Assembly: GCA_964607445.1 (NCBI GenBank)
Contig: CAZSKN010000001.1
Coordinates: 124,001-188,000 of the forward strand
Length of the DNA: 64,000 nucleotides
Reading direction: 5' to 3'
Origin: CALCKU01 sp964607445
Lineage (GTDB): Bacteria > Pseudomonadota > Alphaproteobacteria > Caulobacterales > Maricaulaceae
Below, piece by piece: positions 41,837-51,389 of this stretch. The stretch's first letter is position 1. Every line of letters begins with the position of its first letter. The position numbers and the translations under genes were made by a program. The notes below the pieces were generated by a model that was not told where the DNA came from, searched no databases, and saw only the letters and a list, made by a program, of their open reading frames with translations.

Positions 41837-44800
41837 ATGACTGAATGGCTCAAAACATACGAGAAAAACCGCGACCACCTGATCGCTAACCATGCCTATA
41901 ATCCAGACGACGAGCATGATGCCTGCGGGGTCGGGCTTGTGGCCAGTATAGACGGAACCCCGCGCCGGGATGTGGTCGAAATGTCGATCCAAGCGCTTAA
42001 AAATGTGTGGCACAGAGGCGCGGTTGATGCGGACGGAAAAACCGGAGACGGGGCGGGAATTCGCGTCGATATTGCACAAGAGTTTTTCAAAGCCCAAGTC
42101 GAGCGTACAGGCCACAAAGCTTCATCAGCCAAGGTCGCCGTCGGGATGATCTTTTTACCGCGTACAGATTTTGGCGCGCAAGAAGCCGCCCGAACAATTG
42201 TCGAAACCGAACTTCTCAAAGAAGGTTTCTACATTTATGGTTGGCGACAAGTCCCGATCGAAGTGTCGGTAATTGGTGAAAAAGCCCGCGCGACCCGACC
42301 TGCCATTGAACAGGTTATGTTCCGGGACCCGAAAGGACGCAAAGGCAATAAGCTAGAGCGGGAACTTTATATTGTACGCAGACGTATTGAAAAACGCGTT
42401 ATCGCGGCCGCCATTCCGAGTTTCTATGTCTGCTCTTTATCGGTACAAACCATTATTTATAAAGGTATGTTTTTAGCCGAAGATATTGACGTTTTTTACC
42501 CTGATTTAAAAGATGAACGTTTTGTATCGCGCGCCGCAATTTATCATCAGCGTTATTCTACAAATACCTTTCCCCAATGGTGGCTCGCACAACCTTTTCG
42601 TATGCTGGCCCATAACGGGGAAATCAATACCGTCAAGGCTAATACAAATTTCATGAAAAGCCATGAAAAGAAAATGGCGTCATCCGCCTTTGGGGATCGC
42701 GCGGAAGATGTTAAGCCTATCATTCAAAAGGGCAGCTCGGACTCGGCGGCCTTGGACGCTACATTTGAATTGCTTGTACGTGCCGGGCGCACGGCCCCTA
42801 TGGCCAAAACACTTCTGGTTCCAGAAGCCTATTCTAAGCGCGGAGATCTCATGCCGGATAACTGGCGCGCACTTTACGAATATTGCAATGCCGTGATGGA
42901 GCCGTGGGACGGCCCTGCCGCGCTTGCCGCTTATGACGGGCGTTGGTGTGTCGCGGGACTGGACCGCAACGGTTTGCGCCCCTTGCGCTATTCTATTTCT
43001 GATGACGGGATTATCGCTATTGGGTCTGAAACCGGCATGTGCCCCATGTCTGAAAAAAGCATTACCCGTAAAGGCGCAATTAAGCCTGGTCGGATGATTG
43101 CTGTCGATCTCGACGAAGGAAAATTTTATAACTCTACAGATATTCTCAACGAATTATCGGATAAACGTCCGTATAAGAAATGGTTGGGTAAAGTCGTCAA
43201 TCTGGATGAAAAACTATCTGGCTCTGAACCCACCCCAACCCTATCGGGCGAAAAATTATCACGTCGGCAAATGTCGTGCGGACAATCTCTAGAAGACCTC
43301 GAGCTTATCCTCTCGCCTATGGCCGAAACTGGAAAGGAAACCGTAGGGTCTATGGGGGATGATACGCCCTTGGCTGTCCTCTCGAATATTTACAGACCTC
43401 TATCGCATTATTTCCGGCAAAACTTTAGCCAAGTCACCAACCCTCCAATTGACCCTCTACGCGAAACCCGCGTCATGGGTTTAAAAACCCGCTTTCGGAA
43501 TCTACGCAATATTCTCGCTGAAGATAAAAGCCAGACTAATGAAATGCTGGTGCTAGAAAGCCCTGTCATGACCACTGGCATGCTCGCAAGGTTTTTGAGC
43601 CTTGTTGGCCCCAAAAAGGCGACGATTATAGATTGCACATTCGAAATTTCCGAGACCGATAATGTCCCGCGTGGTCAGGTTTTAAAAGATACATTGGCGC
43701 GTATTAAAAAAGCCGCTCAAGACGCCGTAGAAGCCGGGTCTGAAAACATTATTCTCACAGATGAATATGTCTCAGACGTCAGAGCTGCGGCCCCGATCAT
43801 CTTATGTGTCGGCGCCGTGCAAACCCATCTTGTCGAACAGGGCTTACGATCCTCTTGTTCTATTTTAGTACGATCTGCAGAATGTTTAGACACCCATTAT
43901 TTCGCCGTTCTTATCGGCGCTGGCGCCACGGCGGTGAATGCCTATATGGCCCAAGACAGTCTTTTAGACCGCGTATCCCGCGGTCTCTTAGACATGGACG
44001 CAAATACGGCCGTAGCCCAATATAAAAAGGCGATTGAAGGCGGGCTTTTAAAGATAATTTCCAAAATGGGAATTTCCGTTATCTCTTCCTATCGCGGAGG
44101 AAACAATTTCGAAGCCTTGGGATTATCGCGGGCCTTGGTTGGCGAAAATTTCCCCGGTATGACTTCGCGTATTTCCGGAATCGGATTAGCCGGGCTAGAG
44201 GCTAAAATCCTTGATGCCCATGAAAACGCTTATCATCCCGCTGTGATTCGTCTGCCCGTTGGCGGCCTTTACCGCGTACGCGCCAAAGGTGAACGACATG
44301 CCTATCAGGCAGAAATGATCCATATGCTGCAAGAGGCTGTGGGAGATGAAGATTTAGAGCTTTATAAAAAATATGCCGCCTTGGTCAACTCTGCGGCCCC
44401 GATCCAAATTCGGGACTTACTGGATATTAAACCGCAGGCCAAACCTTTACCCCTGCACCGAATTCAAAGCGTTAATGAAATCCGCAGACGGTTTTGCACG
44501 CCGGGAATGTCACTCGGGGCATTATCACCCGAAGCGCATGGTACGCTTAACATTGCCATGAACCGTATCGGCGCAAAATCGGTTTCTGGTGAAGGCGGCG
44601 AAGATCGTGCCCGCTATAAAACCTTACCCAATGGGGATAATCCAAATTCTGCCGTTAAACAAATTGCATCTGGACGATTTGGCGTGAATGCCGAATATTT
44701 AAATCAGTGCCGCGAGATTGAAATCAAGGTCGCCCAAGGTGCCAAGCCCGGAGAAGGTGGACAATTACCCGGTTTCAAAGTTACAGAAATGATTGCAAAG

Positions 44801-46354
44801 TTCCGTAACGCAACACCGGGTGTGACCCTCATCTCACCGCCGCCTCATCACGATATTTATTCTATCGAAGATTTGGCCCAATTGATTTATGATCTCAAAC
44901 AAATAAATCCTACCGCACGGGTGGCTGTAAAATTAGTCGCATCATCCGGCGTCGGGACCATAGCGGCTGGTGTAGCCAAAGCTAAAGCCGATACGATTTT
45001 AATCGCAGGACATAATGGTGGTACAGGCGCCTCCCCGAATACCTCGCTAAAATATGCGGGCATCCCATGGGAGCTTGGCCTTTCCGAAGCTCATCAGGTT
45101 CTCACCTTGAATAATCTACGCGATCAAGTGACCTTGCGTACAGACGGGGGCTTAAAAACCGGGAAAGACATTGTTATCGCGGCCATGTTAGGTGCCGAAG
45201 AATACGGTATTGGTACATTATCACTTGTAGCCATGGGCTGTATTATGGTGCGACAATGTCACAGCAATACCTGCCCCGTAGGTGTGTGTGTTCAAGACCC
45301 TCGCCTGCGCGAAAAATTCACGGGCACGCCCGAGAAAGTTATCAATCTGATGACCTTTATCGCCGAGGATGTTCGCGAGATATTGGCCGCGCTCGGTGTA
45401 GAGCGCCTAGAGGATATTATCGGTCGTACCGATATGCTGACACAGGTTTCACGCGGGGCCGAGCATTTGGATGATCTTGATTTGAATCCGATCTTGGCTC
45501 GCGTCGATAACCGCCCCGTCAAAGACACTCGGAAAGATCGTATAGATGTACCCGATACATTGGATGTGGGCATTCTCGCGGATGCCAAACAATTGTTTGA
45601 ACGCGGTGAAAAAACCCATTTGATTTATTCAGTGCAAAACACCCATCGCGCCGTAGGCACGCGCACCAGTTCCCATATTTATCAAAAATTTGGAGCTGAG
45701 GGATTGCCTGATGGTCATTTAACCGTACGGCTTCGCGGGTCTGCCGGACAATCTCTTGGTGCTTTCGGAATGAAAGGCTTGCGCCTGATTGTCGATGGTG
45801 ATGCCAATGATTATGTCGGCAAAGGCTTGTCCGGTGCGGAAATAATCGTCGCTCCACAAGGACGAACACGCATTTCCGGCCACGAAAGTGCAATTATCGG
45901 GAACACTTGTTTATATGGTGCCACAAAAGGAAGTTTAATGGCCTCTGGGCGCGCGGGGGAACGGTTTTGCGTTAGAAATTCAGGTGCTGTGACCGTTGTT
46001 GAAGGTTGCGGAACCAATGGATGCGAATATATGACAGGCGGCATGGCCGTCATACTCGGTGATGTCGGTGACAATTTCGGGGCAGGCATGACAGGCGGCA
46101 TGGCCTTCATCTATGATGAAAGTGAAATGTTTGAAAAGGCTGTCAATCCAGATAGTGTTATCTGGCAACGATTTGAAAGCCAGCATTGGGAAGAATGTTG
46201 TAAAGCGCTTATCGCCCAACACGCGGATCAAACAGGGTCTGAATTTTCTAGAAAACTGTTACTGGAATGGGCGTTAGAACGCGGTAAATTCTGGCAAGTT
46301 GTGCCTAAGGAAATGCTGTCCCGAATGGATGTTCCGCTCAAAGACGTAGCGTAG
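41837..46354 (+). CDS. gltB: Glutamate synthase (NADPH) large subunit
   Basis: A 1505-residue enzyme that makes two glutamates from glutamine and 2-oxoglutarate. A propeptide of 29 residues precedes Cys30 of ACGVGLVA, the N-terminal nucleophile of the amidotransferase domain, followed by RGAVDADGKTGDGAG. The central and FMN-binding synthase domains occupy about 450-1200 (MSLGALSPEAHGTLNIAMN, GEGGQLPG, GHNGGTGASP). The [3Fe-4S] cysteines are in CIMVRQCHSNTCPVGVC, and the C-terminal GXGXG beta-helix domain shows GGMAVILGDVGDNFGAGMTGG. It forms one unit with gltD. Confidence 0.98.
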   Translation: MTEWLKTYEKNRDHLIANHAYNPDDEHDACGVGLVASIDGTPRRDVVEMSIQALKNVWHRGAVDADGKTGDGAGIRVDIAQEFFKAQVERTGHKASSAKVAVGMIFLPRTDFGAQEAARTIVETELLKEGFYIYGWRQVPIEVSVIGEKARATRPAIEQVMFRDPKGRKGNKLERELYIVRRRIEKRVIAAAIPSFYVCSLSVQTIIYKGMFLAEDIDVFYPDLKDERFVSRAAIYHQRYSTNTFPQWWLAQPFRMLAHNGEINTVKANTNFMKSHEKKMASSAFGDRAEDVKPIIQKGSSDSAALDATFELLVRAGRTAPMAKTLLVPEAYSKRGDLMPDNWRALYEYCNAVMEPWDGPAALAAYDGRWCVAGLDRNGLRPLRYSISDDGIIAIGSETGMCPMSEKSITRKGAIKPGRMIAVDLDEGKFYNSTDILNELSDKRPYKKWLGKVVNLDEKLSGSEPTPTLSGEKLSRRQMSCGQSLEDLELILSPMAETGKETVGSMGDDTPLAVLSNIYRPLSHYFRQNFSQVTNPPIDPLRETRVMGLKTRFRNLRNILAEDKSQTNEMLVLESPVMTTGMLARFLSLVGPKKATIIDCTFEISETDNVPRGQVLKDTLARIKKAAQDAVEAGSENIILTDEYVSDVRAAAPIILCVGAVQTHLVEQGLRSSCSILVRSAECLDTHYFAVLIGAGATAVNAYMAQDSLLDRVSRGLLDMDANTAVAQYKKAIEGGLLKIISKMGISVISSYRGGNNFEALGLSRALVGENFPGMTSRISGIGLAGLEAKILDAHENAYHPAVIRLPVGGLYRVRAKGERHAYQAEMIHMLQEAVGDEDLELYKKYAALVNSAAPIQIRDLLDIKPQAKPLPLHRIQSVNEIRRRFCTPGMSLGALSPEAHGTLNIAMNRIGAKSVSGEGGEDRARYKTLPNGDNPNSAVKQIASGRFGVNAEYLNQCREIEIKVAQGAKPGEGGQLPGFKVTEMIAKFRNATPGVTLISPPPHHDIYSIEDLAQLIYDLKQINPTARVAVKLVASSGVGTIAAGVAKAKADTILIAGHNGGTGASPNTSLKYAGIPWELGLSEAHQVLTLNNLRDQVTLRTDGGLKTGKDIVIAAMLGAEEYGIGTLSLVAMGCIMVRQCHSNTCPVGVCVQDPRLREKFTGTPEKVINLMTFIAEDVREILAALGVERLEDIIGRTDMLTQVSRGAEHLDDLDLNPILARVDNRPVKDTRKDRIDVPDTLDVGILADAKQLFERGEKTHLIYSVQNTHRAVGTRTSSHIYQKFGAEGLPDGHLTVRLRGSAGQSLGAFGMKGLRLIVDGDANDYVGKGLSGAEIIVAPQGRTRISGHESAIIGNTCLYGATKGSLMASGRAGERFCVRNSGAVTVVEGCGTNGCEYMTGGMAVILGDVGDNFGAGMTGGMAFIYDESEMFEKAVNPDSVIWQRFESQHWEECCKALIAQHADQTGSEFSRKLLLEWALERGKFWQVVPKEMLSRMDVPLKDVA

Positions 46355-46369
46355 CGCTTTGGTCAGATA

Positions 46370-46397
46370 AATTTATTAAAAGGCCGCAATCGCGGCC
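46370..46397 (-). terminator. Terminator for the minus-strand lipoprotein gene
   Basis: GGCCGC-GATT-GCGGCC (46382-46397, minus strand) is a perfect 6-bp GC stem followed by TTTTAATAAATTT. It lies between the convergent ends of gltB and the lipoprotein gene at 46419 and may also slow plus-strand transcripts, although without a T tract there. Confidence 0.65.
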
Positions 46398-46418
46398 CAT
46401 AAAAGTCCTATAGCCGAT

Positions 46419-47063
46419 CTATGGATTAGGTTCGACAGGTACGCCATTGATAGTTTCCTGCGCGGGCATAACAATATAGGCAACGCCTGTATCTTGATTA
46501 ATGTGCAAGTTTTCAGGACGTGCTTTAGCCTGCGGCGCGCCAACTTGTACACCGACAGCATAATTACGGCGCGTCACCCGTCCATCTATCGTTACAATCG
46601 CGCTTACATTAATATAATGGCGGCCCTTATTGAGAGTAGAAAATGACACATCCATTGTATGTGCGGTTTTATCACGCAAAGAAAAAGACGCACTTTCAGA
46701 TGCAGACAATAACTGTAACCCTTTGCCCGCATTCATATTAATTTTCATATCACCCGCATTATATTCATTCTTGGCGGTTAAGGTAAACTGGCCAATCTCG
46801 CCGACCTCCAATTGACTTTTCAAATCATGTGAAAACCGTATAGCCGCTCCGGGTTTGAGGTAATCACGTTGCGATGTTGTTTTAACGAAATTTGCCTGTT
46901 GGCCTTGCGTCTCTCCTGATAGATCTTGTGCCGTCGAAGTTTGTGCAGCTTTGTCCACTGATAAAGCCGCATTAGAACAGGCTGTTAATCCAAGGCTGAA
47001 TATTCCAAGGCCGAGGCTTAAACACAAGATATATGAAATTTTAAAATTGAAAGGTTTCGTCAT
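46419..47063 (-). CDS. Predicted lipoprotein with Ig-like beta domain
   Basis: A 214-residue predicted lipoprotein (lipobox LTAC, Cys29) of no recognised family. After a polar linker, residues about 70-175 have the strand pattern of an Ig-like/CARDB-type domain: LEVGEIGQFTLTAKNEYNAG, then KGLQLLSASESASFSL, then RHYINVSAIVTIDGR. The C-terminus ends in a Pro/Asn-rich tail. It starts 8 bases after the stop of the putative metalloprotease gene on the same strand, so the two are probably co-expressed and may work together at the outer membrane or cell surface (inference). Confidence 0.7.
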   Translation of the reverse strand: MTKPFNFKISYILCLSLGLGIFSLGLTACSNAALSVDKAAQTSTAQDLSGETQGQQANFVKTTSQRDYLKPGAAIRFSHDLKSQLEVGEIGQFTLTAKNEYNAGDMKINMNAGKGLQLLSASESASFSLRDKTAHTMDVSFSTLNKGRHYINVSAIVTIDGRVTRRNYAVGVQVGAPQAKARPENLHINQDTGVAYIVMPAQETINGVPVEPNP

Positions 47064-47071
47064 ACTATATC

Positions 47072-48871
47072 CTACCCTGTTACGCTAAAATTAAAACATA
47101 CGTCATCTGTCGCTGTCGTCGTTTGGCTAATATCGGTACCGAAATTGAAGAAATCATAAGCTTCAATAACATGTTCCCCGGCTTGAAGAGTCAACGAGGT
47201 TGTCTCCGAATTACTCGGCGGCGTTTCAGCACGCGCGATAAGGGTCCCATTACGATAAACCAGGAAATCTGGATCGCGGTTCGTAGCCCCTGAACTTCGG
47301 GTCATCGTCAAAGTATAAGAGCCTGTCGTCGGAATATCCAAAGATATAAATGGCCGGTTGCTCAATTTGTTAAATTCACCCGCATTATCAACTGAACACA
47401 CCTCAACCGGAGGCCCGTTCACGGTCACGACATTATAGACCGGTAAAGCCGTGGCTATTCCCCCATTATTGGTTTCACCTAGGCCCGCTGATCCTGTGCC
47501 ATTAATAGTTTGTTCTGTAAGCAAGGCCGTCAAATCGGTTTCAGAAATCGCACTAGATGCAGTGCCGCGTAAACTCTCAAGATAAGAATAGATTGTGGTG
47601 AAAAAAGCGCTGTCTGTATAAATCGAACCTAAAAAGGCCTCATGAATGGGCGCAAGCCCTGCCGAAATAACATCCGCCCCATCATTTTCAGAATCAAAAA
47701 TATCATAAATAATGGATTGAACCGACCCTTCGCTAAACCAACCGTCATTGAAATTATTATTATTTTCAACGTTAAACGAAAATCCCTGCGCCTGCTGGGA
47801 ACCGCTACTGTCTCGGTAGACAGGGTCATTTGTGCCAATGCCAGACACAGCATTACCCCATCCTTCACTCAAGGCGACGCGCGGGTCTAAACGATCACCG
47901 CCGCCGTGAGGACCGCCAACAGAGTCAGATCGTGAAAGTTGATCTTCATAATAATGACCCCATTCATGCACAACAACATGGGTATCATTTTCATCTGTAT
48001 CATTATCGGCTGCACCCAAAATGAGAATATTCCCATTGCCTATATAGGACGACGTGCCAATATCACCATCGGCTATATTGCCTGAAGACGGTCGATTGTT
48101 AACACTCCAGTTAAATCGGGCAACCGGAAAGACAATATCGGCATCAATGGCTTCGAATAATCTGAGCGTATCATAAATCGGATCAAGAATAGCAAAAGGC
48201 CCCGATGAACGCGCAGATGTAAAAGTCGTACCATTTGATCCTGATGGCGCATTTAGGTCACGGGTTGAATCTGCTGTACCCGAATTCATAATCGTTCCCG
48301 CAATAGCGTAACGCGCATTACTATTCGTATTGTCCTGCACAAAGACGTCCCACGTTGCCCCTGTGCTTTGCGATAGACGTGCATTTACCTGTACGCGCAC
48401 ATCGGTATTTTCCGCAACTTCGAGACTATATTGTCCTGTGTCACTCGTCAGACCTGATGCCAGAACGGAATTATCCGCCGCTAAAAGCTGAACTTCAGCG
48501 CCGCGAATAGGGCGTTGCGAGACCGCAGAAAAATCGAGACCGTTCGTCGCTGTATTAAAAGGTACAAAATCAAATGTCATCGTACCACTGATCGTCACCG
48601 GATTACCAGTTGCCGGAGGTGGNNNNNNNNNNNNNNNNNNNNNNNNNNNNNNNNNNNNNNNNNNNNNNNNNNNNNNNNNNNNNNNNNNNNNNNNNNNNNN
48701 NNNNNNNNNNNNNNNNNNNNNNGGTGGAGGTGGAGGTGGCGGCGGGGGAGGAGGAGGTGGTGGTGGCGTAAATGAAATTGAATTATCCGCAGATCCTCCA
48801 CCTCCACCACCACACGCTGCTAAGGCGGATGAAAGCACTATGAGCGAAGCAGTAATGATTAGGGATCTCAT
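47072..48871 (-). CDS. Putative zinc metalloprotease lipoprotein with polyproline linker (interrupted by gap)
   Basis: An open frame of about 600 codons containing 100 N. The signal ends at lipobox LAAC, followed by six Gly, a short linker, at least 14 consecutive Pro, the gap, and more Pro. A beta domain follows (TISGTMTFDFVPF ... GAEVQLLAADN ... GQYSLEVAE, a carboxypeptidase-regulatory-like fold). The catalytic candidate is HEWGHYYED (bases 47954-47968), with the third ligand probably Glu in SEGWGNAVSG about 30 residues on, a gluzincin-like layout. The C-terminal 110 residues look like a pre-peptidase-type beta domain (GSYTLTMTRSSG, GEHVIEAYD). No MEROPS family is recognised with certainty. 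The exact length is unknown. Confidence 0.7.
   Translation of the reverse strand: MRSLIITASLIVLSSALAACGGGGGGSADNSISFTPPPPPPPPPPPPPPXXXXXXXXXXXXXXXXXXXXXXXXXXXXXXXXXXPPPATGNPVTISGTMTFDFVPFNTATNGLDFSAVSQRPIRGAEVQLLAADNSVLASGLTSDTGQYSLEVAENTDVRVQVNARLSQSTGATWDVFVQDNTNSNARYAIAGTIMNSGTADSTRDLNAPSGSNGTTFTSARSSGPFAILDPIYDTLRLFEAIDADIVFPVARFNWSVNNRPSSGNIADGDIGTSSYIGNGNILILGAADNDTDENDTHVVVHEWGHYYEDQLSRSDSVGGPHGGGDRLDPRVALSEGWGNAVSGIGTNDPVYRDSSGSQQAQGFSFNVENNNNFNDGWFSEGSVQSIIYDIFDSENDGADVISAGLAPIHEAFLGSIYTDSAFFTTIYSYLESLRGTASSAISETDLTALLTEQTINGTGSAGLGETNNGGIATALPVYNVVTVNGPPVEVCSVDNAGEFNKLSNRPFISLDIPTTGSYTLTMTRSSGATNRDPDFLVYRNGTLIARAETPPSNSETTSLTLQAGEHVIEAYDFFNFGTDISQTTTATDDVCFNFSVTG
48623..48722. other. 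Scaffold gap of 100 N in a polyproline-coding repeat
   Basis: Exactly 100 N flanked on both sides by GGT/GGC/GGA runs, which read as proline codons on the minus strand. The repeat probably broke the assembly; the true length and whether the frame is kept are unknown. Confidence 0.99.
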
Positions 48872-49013
48872 ATATTTGACCTTAGAGTTTTAACATAAAT
48901 GACCCATAACTAGTTTCGCATTCCTTAAAGGCTGTCAATATAACTTTGCATTCCCTATGGATTTATCGGTTGCGTGTAATATTGTAACGACGCAAACTTT
49001 TGGCTGATTTCCC

Positions 49014-49292
49014 TTAATTCGCCGATGCACTTAATTTCAACGCATGCACCGACTTCATTTCCTCAGACAATGTGTCCATGACCGCCCGGTGACGCTGCAA
49101 TCTCGACATATCTTCAAAAATTGGCGCGACGATAATAACATGAAAATGGCTTTCACTGGCGCCGTGTTCGGCCGCATGTTGACGCGCGCCAGCATGACCA
49201 GCGTGCTGATAGCTTTCGTCAATAACGTCTAATTGCGACGGATTAAACTTTTCTGTCAGTTTTTCCTTGATTGCTGATGCAATTAACCCCAT
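49014..49292 (-). CDS. bolA: BolA family protein
   Basis: A 92-residue BolA-type protein: MGLIASAIKEKL start, then the class II KH-like fold with the segment SHFHVIIVAPIFEDMSRLQRHRAVMDTL containing the conserved His and the helix. BolA proteins act with monothiol glutaredoxins in iron-sulfur cluster handling. The in-frame start at 49511 would overlap the divergent J-domain gene, so ATG 49292 is used. It is divergent from the J-domain gene, an order common in alphaproteobacteria ahead of cobS and cobT. Confidence 0.92.
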   Translation of the reverse strand: MGLIASAIKEKLTEKFNPSQLDVIDESYQHAGHAGARQHAAEHGASESHFHVIIVAPIFEDMSRLQRHRAVMDTLSEEMKSVHALKLSASAN

Positions 49293-49331
49293 TTTACGCA
49301 GTCCTATTTTACAAGATGAGTACGATATATC

Positions 49332-49946
49332 ATGGCTGGAAGTTACGAATACAAGCCCAAAGGCATCGACATTCGCATAAATAAGGGCAAAAAAAAGCAA
49401 CGCCCGGATGAAAAAGAATGTGATTGGGCCGGATGTGTCAGCATGGGCGGGTGTAAAGCCCCTAAAAGCCCGGATCGCATTCGTGAATATTATAATTTCT
49501 GCACCGCCCATGCCCGCGAATATAATAAGAACTGGAATTTCTTTTCCGATATGTCAGATGATGACATTCATGAATGGCAGGCTGGCGCGCGCCACGGGCA
49601 CCGGCCAACTTGGGACGTGCGTAAAAATACCGGCGAGCGCGCCAAGGCCCGTAAAAAATCACGCGTAGGCGGCGGCGATGATTATGCCGATCCATTGTCT
49701 ATTTTTGGCGATGGCAGTAAGGACATTGCCGAACAACCCAGACGGCGACTGTCTAAACTCCAGATCAAAGCCCTTAATGATATGGGACTGGACGACACAG
49801 CCACAAAATCTGATGTGCGTAAACGCTACACCCAGCTCGTCAAACAACTTCACCCCGATGCCAATAAAGGTGATCGGAGTACGGAAGAAAGTTTTGCACG
49901 CGTCGTCAAAGCCTATAAAGTCCTTAAAACCACCGATCTGGGTTAA
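49332..49946 (+). CDS. J-domain protein
   Basis: A 204-residue protein. The N-terminal two-thirds carry a cysteine/histidine-bearing region (CDWAGCVSMGGCKAPKSPDRIREYYNFCTAHAREYN, shortened here as C-x4-C-x4-C...C-x2-H) that could bind metal. The J domain is C-terminal (about 145-204) with the HPD motif in LVKQLHPDANKG, the part that stimulates DnaK ATPase. This architecture and its place between bolA and cobS are conserved in alphaproteobacteria. The cobS gene follows after 25 bases. Confidence 0.9.
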   Translation: MAGSYEYKPKGIDIRINKGKKKQRPDEKECDWAGCVSMGGCKAPKSPDRIREYYNFCTAHAREYNKNWNFFSDMSDDDIHEWQAGARHGHRPTWDVRKNTGERAKARKKSRVGGGDDYADPLSIFGDGSKDIAEQPRRRLSKLQIKALNDMGLDDTATKSDVRKRYTQLVKQLHPDANKGDRSTEESFARVVKAYKVLKTTDLG

Positions 49947-49971
49947 GCGCCCCTAACGAAAGCCATCCGAC

Positions 49972-50955
49972 ATGAGCACTCCATTCCCTATTTCCCAGCC
50001 GGATATAACCCTGTCTGCACGCGAGACATTTGGCGTTGATTTTGATATGGACATTCCGGCCTTTAGCGAAGCCTCTGAGCACGTACCGCCGCTGGACAAA
50101 GCCTATATTTTTGATCGCGAGACCACCCAGGCTATATGTGCCGGTTTCGCCCATGATCGCCGCGTCATGATCCAAGGCTATCACGGTACAGGAAAATCTA
50201 CCCATATCGAGCAAGTCGCAGCGCGTTTAAATTGGCCGCTTGTACGGATCAATCTTGATAGTCATGTCTCGCGGATTGACTTAATTGGCAAGGACGCGAT
50301 TGTCCTGAAAGACGGCAAGCAAATTACCGAGTTCCGCGAAGGGCTTTTACCGTGGGCCTTACAAAACCCTGTAGCGCTCACATTTGATGAATATGACGCC
50401 GGACGCCCTGACGTCATGTTTGTCATCCAGCGTATTCTAGAGGCTCAAGGCCGCCTGACCCTGCTTGACCAGAACAAGGTCATCACGCCGCACAAAGCCT
50501 TTCGTCTGTTTTCAACCACAAACACTGTCGGTCTGGGCGATACCACAGGGCTTTATCACGGCACACAACAAATCAACCAAGGCCAGATGGACCGCTGGTC
50601 TATTGTCACACAGCTCAACTATCTCTCCTATGAATCAGAAGAAGCTATCGTATTAGCAAAATCGCCCAGCTTTGACACAGCCGAAGGCAAGGATATATTG
50701 GCGTCTATGGTACGCGTCGCAGATATGAGCCGTAAAGCTTTCATAAACGGTGATATTTCTACGGTTATGTCACCACGAACCGTGATGAACTGGGCTGAAA
50801 ATACCCGTATTTTCGACGGTGATATCGCCCAAGCTTTCCGCATGACATTCCTGAATAAATGCGACGAGCTGGAACGCCCGATCATCGCCGAATTTTATCA
50901 GCGCGCCTTTGGCAAAGATTTACCCGAAAGTAGTGCGACGGTTATGGTCGCTTAA
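49972..50955 (+). CDS. cobS: CobS-like AAA+ ATPase
   Basis: A 327-residue AAA+ ATPase of the CobS subgroup of MoxR-like chelatase ATPases. FSVDFDMDIPAFS-type N-terminus, Walker A GYHGTGKST, Walker B TFDEYDAGRPDV, sensor 1 RLFSTTNTVGLGDTTGLYHGTQ and MSPRTVMNWAENT are present. With CobT and CobN it forms the aerobic cobaltochelatase of cobalamin synthesis. No cobN or other cobalamin gene lies within the window, and in many alphaproteobacteria cobST is retained away from the cob cluster, so another client for this ATPase is possible. cobT is 434 bases downstream. Confidence 0.93.
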   Translation: MSTPFPISQPDITLSARETFGVDFDMDIPAFSEASEHVPPLDKAYIFDRETTQAICAGFAHDRRVMIQGYHGTGKSTHIEQVAARLNWPLVRINLDSHVSRIDLIGKDAIVLKDGKQITEFREGLLPWALQNPVALTFDEYDAGRPDVMFVIQRILEAQGRLTLLDQNKVITPHKAFRLFSTTNTVGLGDTTGLYHGTQQINQGQMDRWSIVTQLNYLSYESEEAIVLAKSPSFDTAEGKDILASMVRVADMSRKAFINGDISTVMSPRTVMNWAENTRIFDGDIAQAFRMTFLNKCDELERPIIAEFYQRAFGKDLPESSATVMVA

Positions 50956-51389
50956 AATTAGAGCCTTATTATTTTTCGCGGGAGATATAAGAATATGTCA
51001 AATATAGATCGAAAACATCGGTGCCTAAATTGCGATGAAGCCTTTGAATAGCCTGAATTTTTAAGCTACATACTTAAGTTAAACAGCCGAACAGTTTTTT
51101 GTATAAGGTACCAAACAGATAATTTCTTCGTCCCAAAAATTACACTTGCGTCAATCACAGCAATGGCCCTACTTTATCAGTTGAGTGCATCATATTCGTG
51201 TTAGTTATGTCTATTCCTTACATTGGCGCAACTGACTTACACGGCACAACACGCATTTCAGTATTTTTAATCATTATTGCACTTATCTTAACCTTAGCAA
51301 TCATGCGGTTTTTAATGAATATTTTTTCTGGATGAGCGCAGATTTATCACTCGACAAAAAGTATAAATCCCTAAGCGATTAAGACTAAT
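50956..51389. other. cobS-cobT intergenic region with short frames
   Basis: 434 bases of AT-rich DNA between two genes that are usually adjacent. It holds an 18-codon frame at 50995-51051 starting after GGGAG (MSNIDRKHRCLNCDEAFE) whose CxxC looks like the start of a zinc ribbon. Beyond its TAG the same frame stays open for about 50 more codons and reads like membrane protein. A second short frame at 51207-51335 is listed separately. The pattern suggests the remains of a small zinc-ribbon membrane protein, but this is not proven. Confidence 0.4.
51207..51335 (+). CDS. Possible 42-residue membrane peptide or gene fragment
   Basis: A 42-codon frame (MSIPYIGATDLHGTT...) with one strong hydrophobic helix at residues 17-39 (ISVFLIIIALILTLAIMRFL). 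No clear RBS is seen (only TTAGTT before the ATG). It may be a genuine small membrane protein or the C-terminal piece of a broken gene whose first part starts at 50995. Confidence 0.3.
   Translation: MSIPYIGATDLHGTTRISVFLIIIALILTLAIMRFLMNIFSG

Noticed and set aside
48515..48813. Frames on either strand through the second gap, rich in Trp/Arg or His
   Set aside because: They are shadows of the proline-coding repeat and contain the N run.
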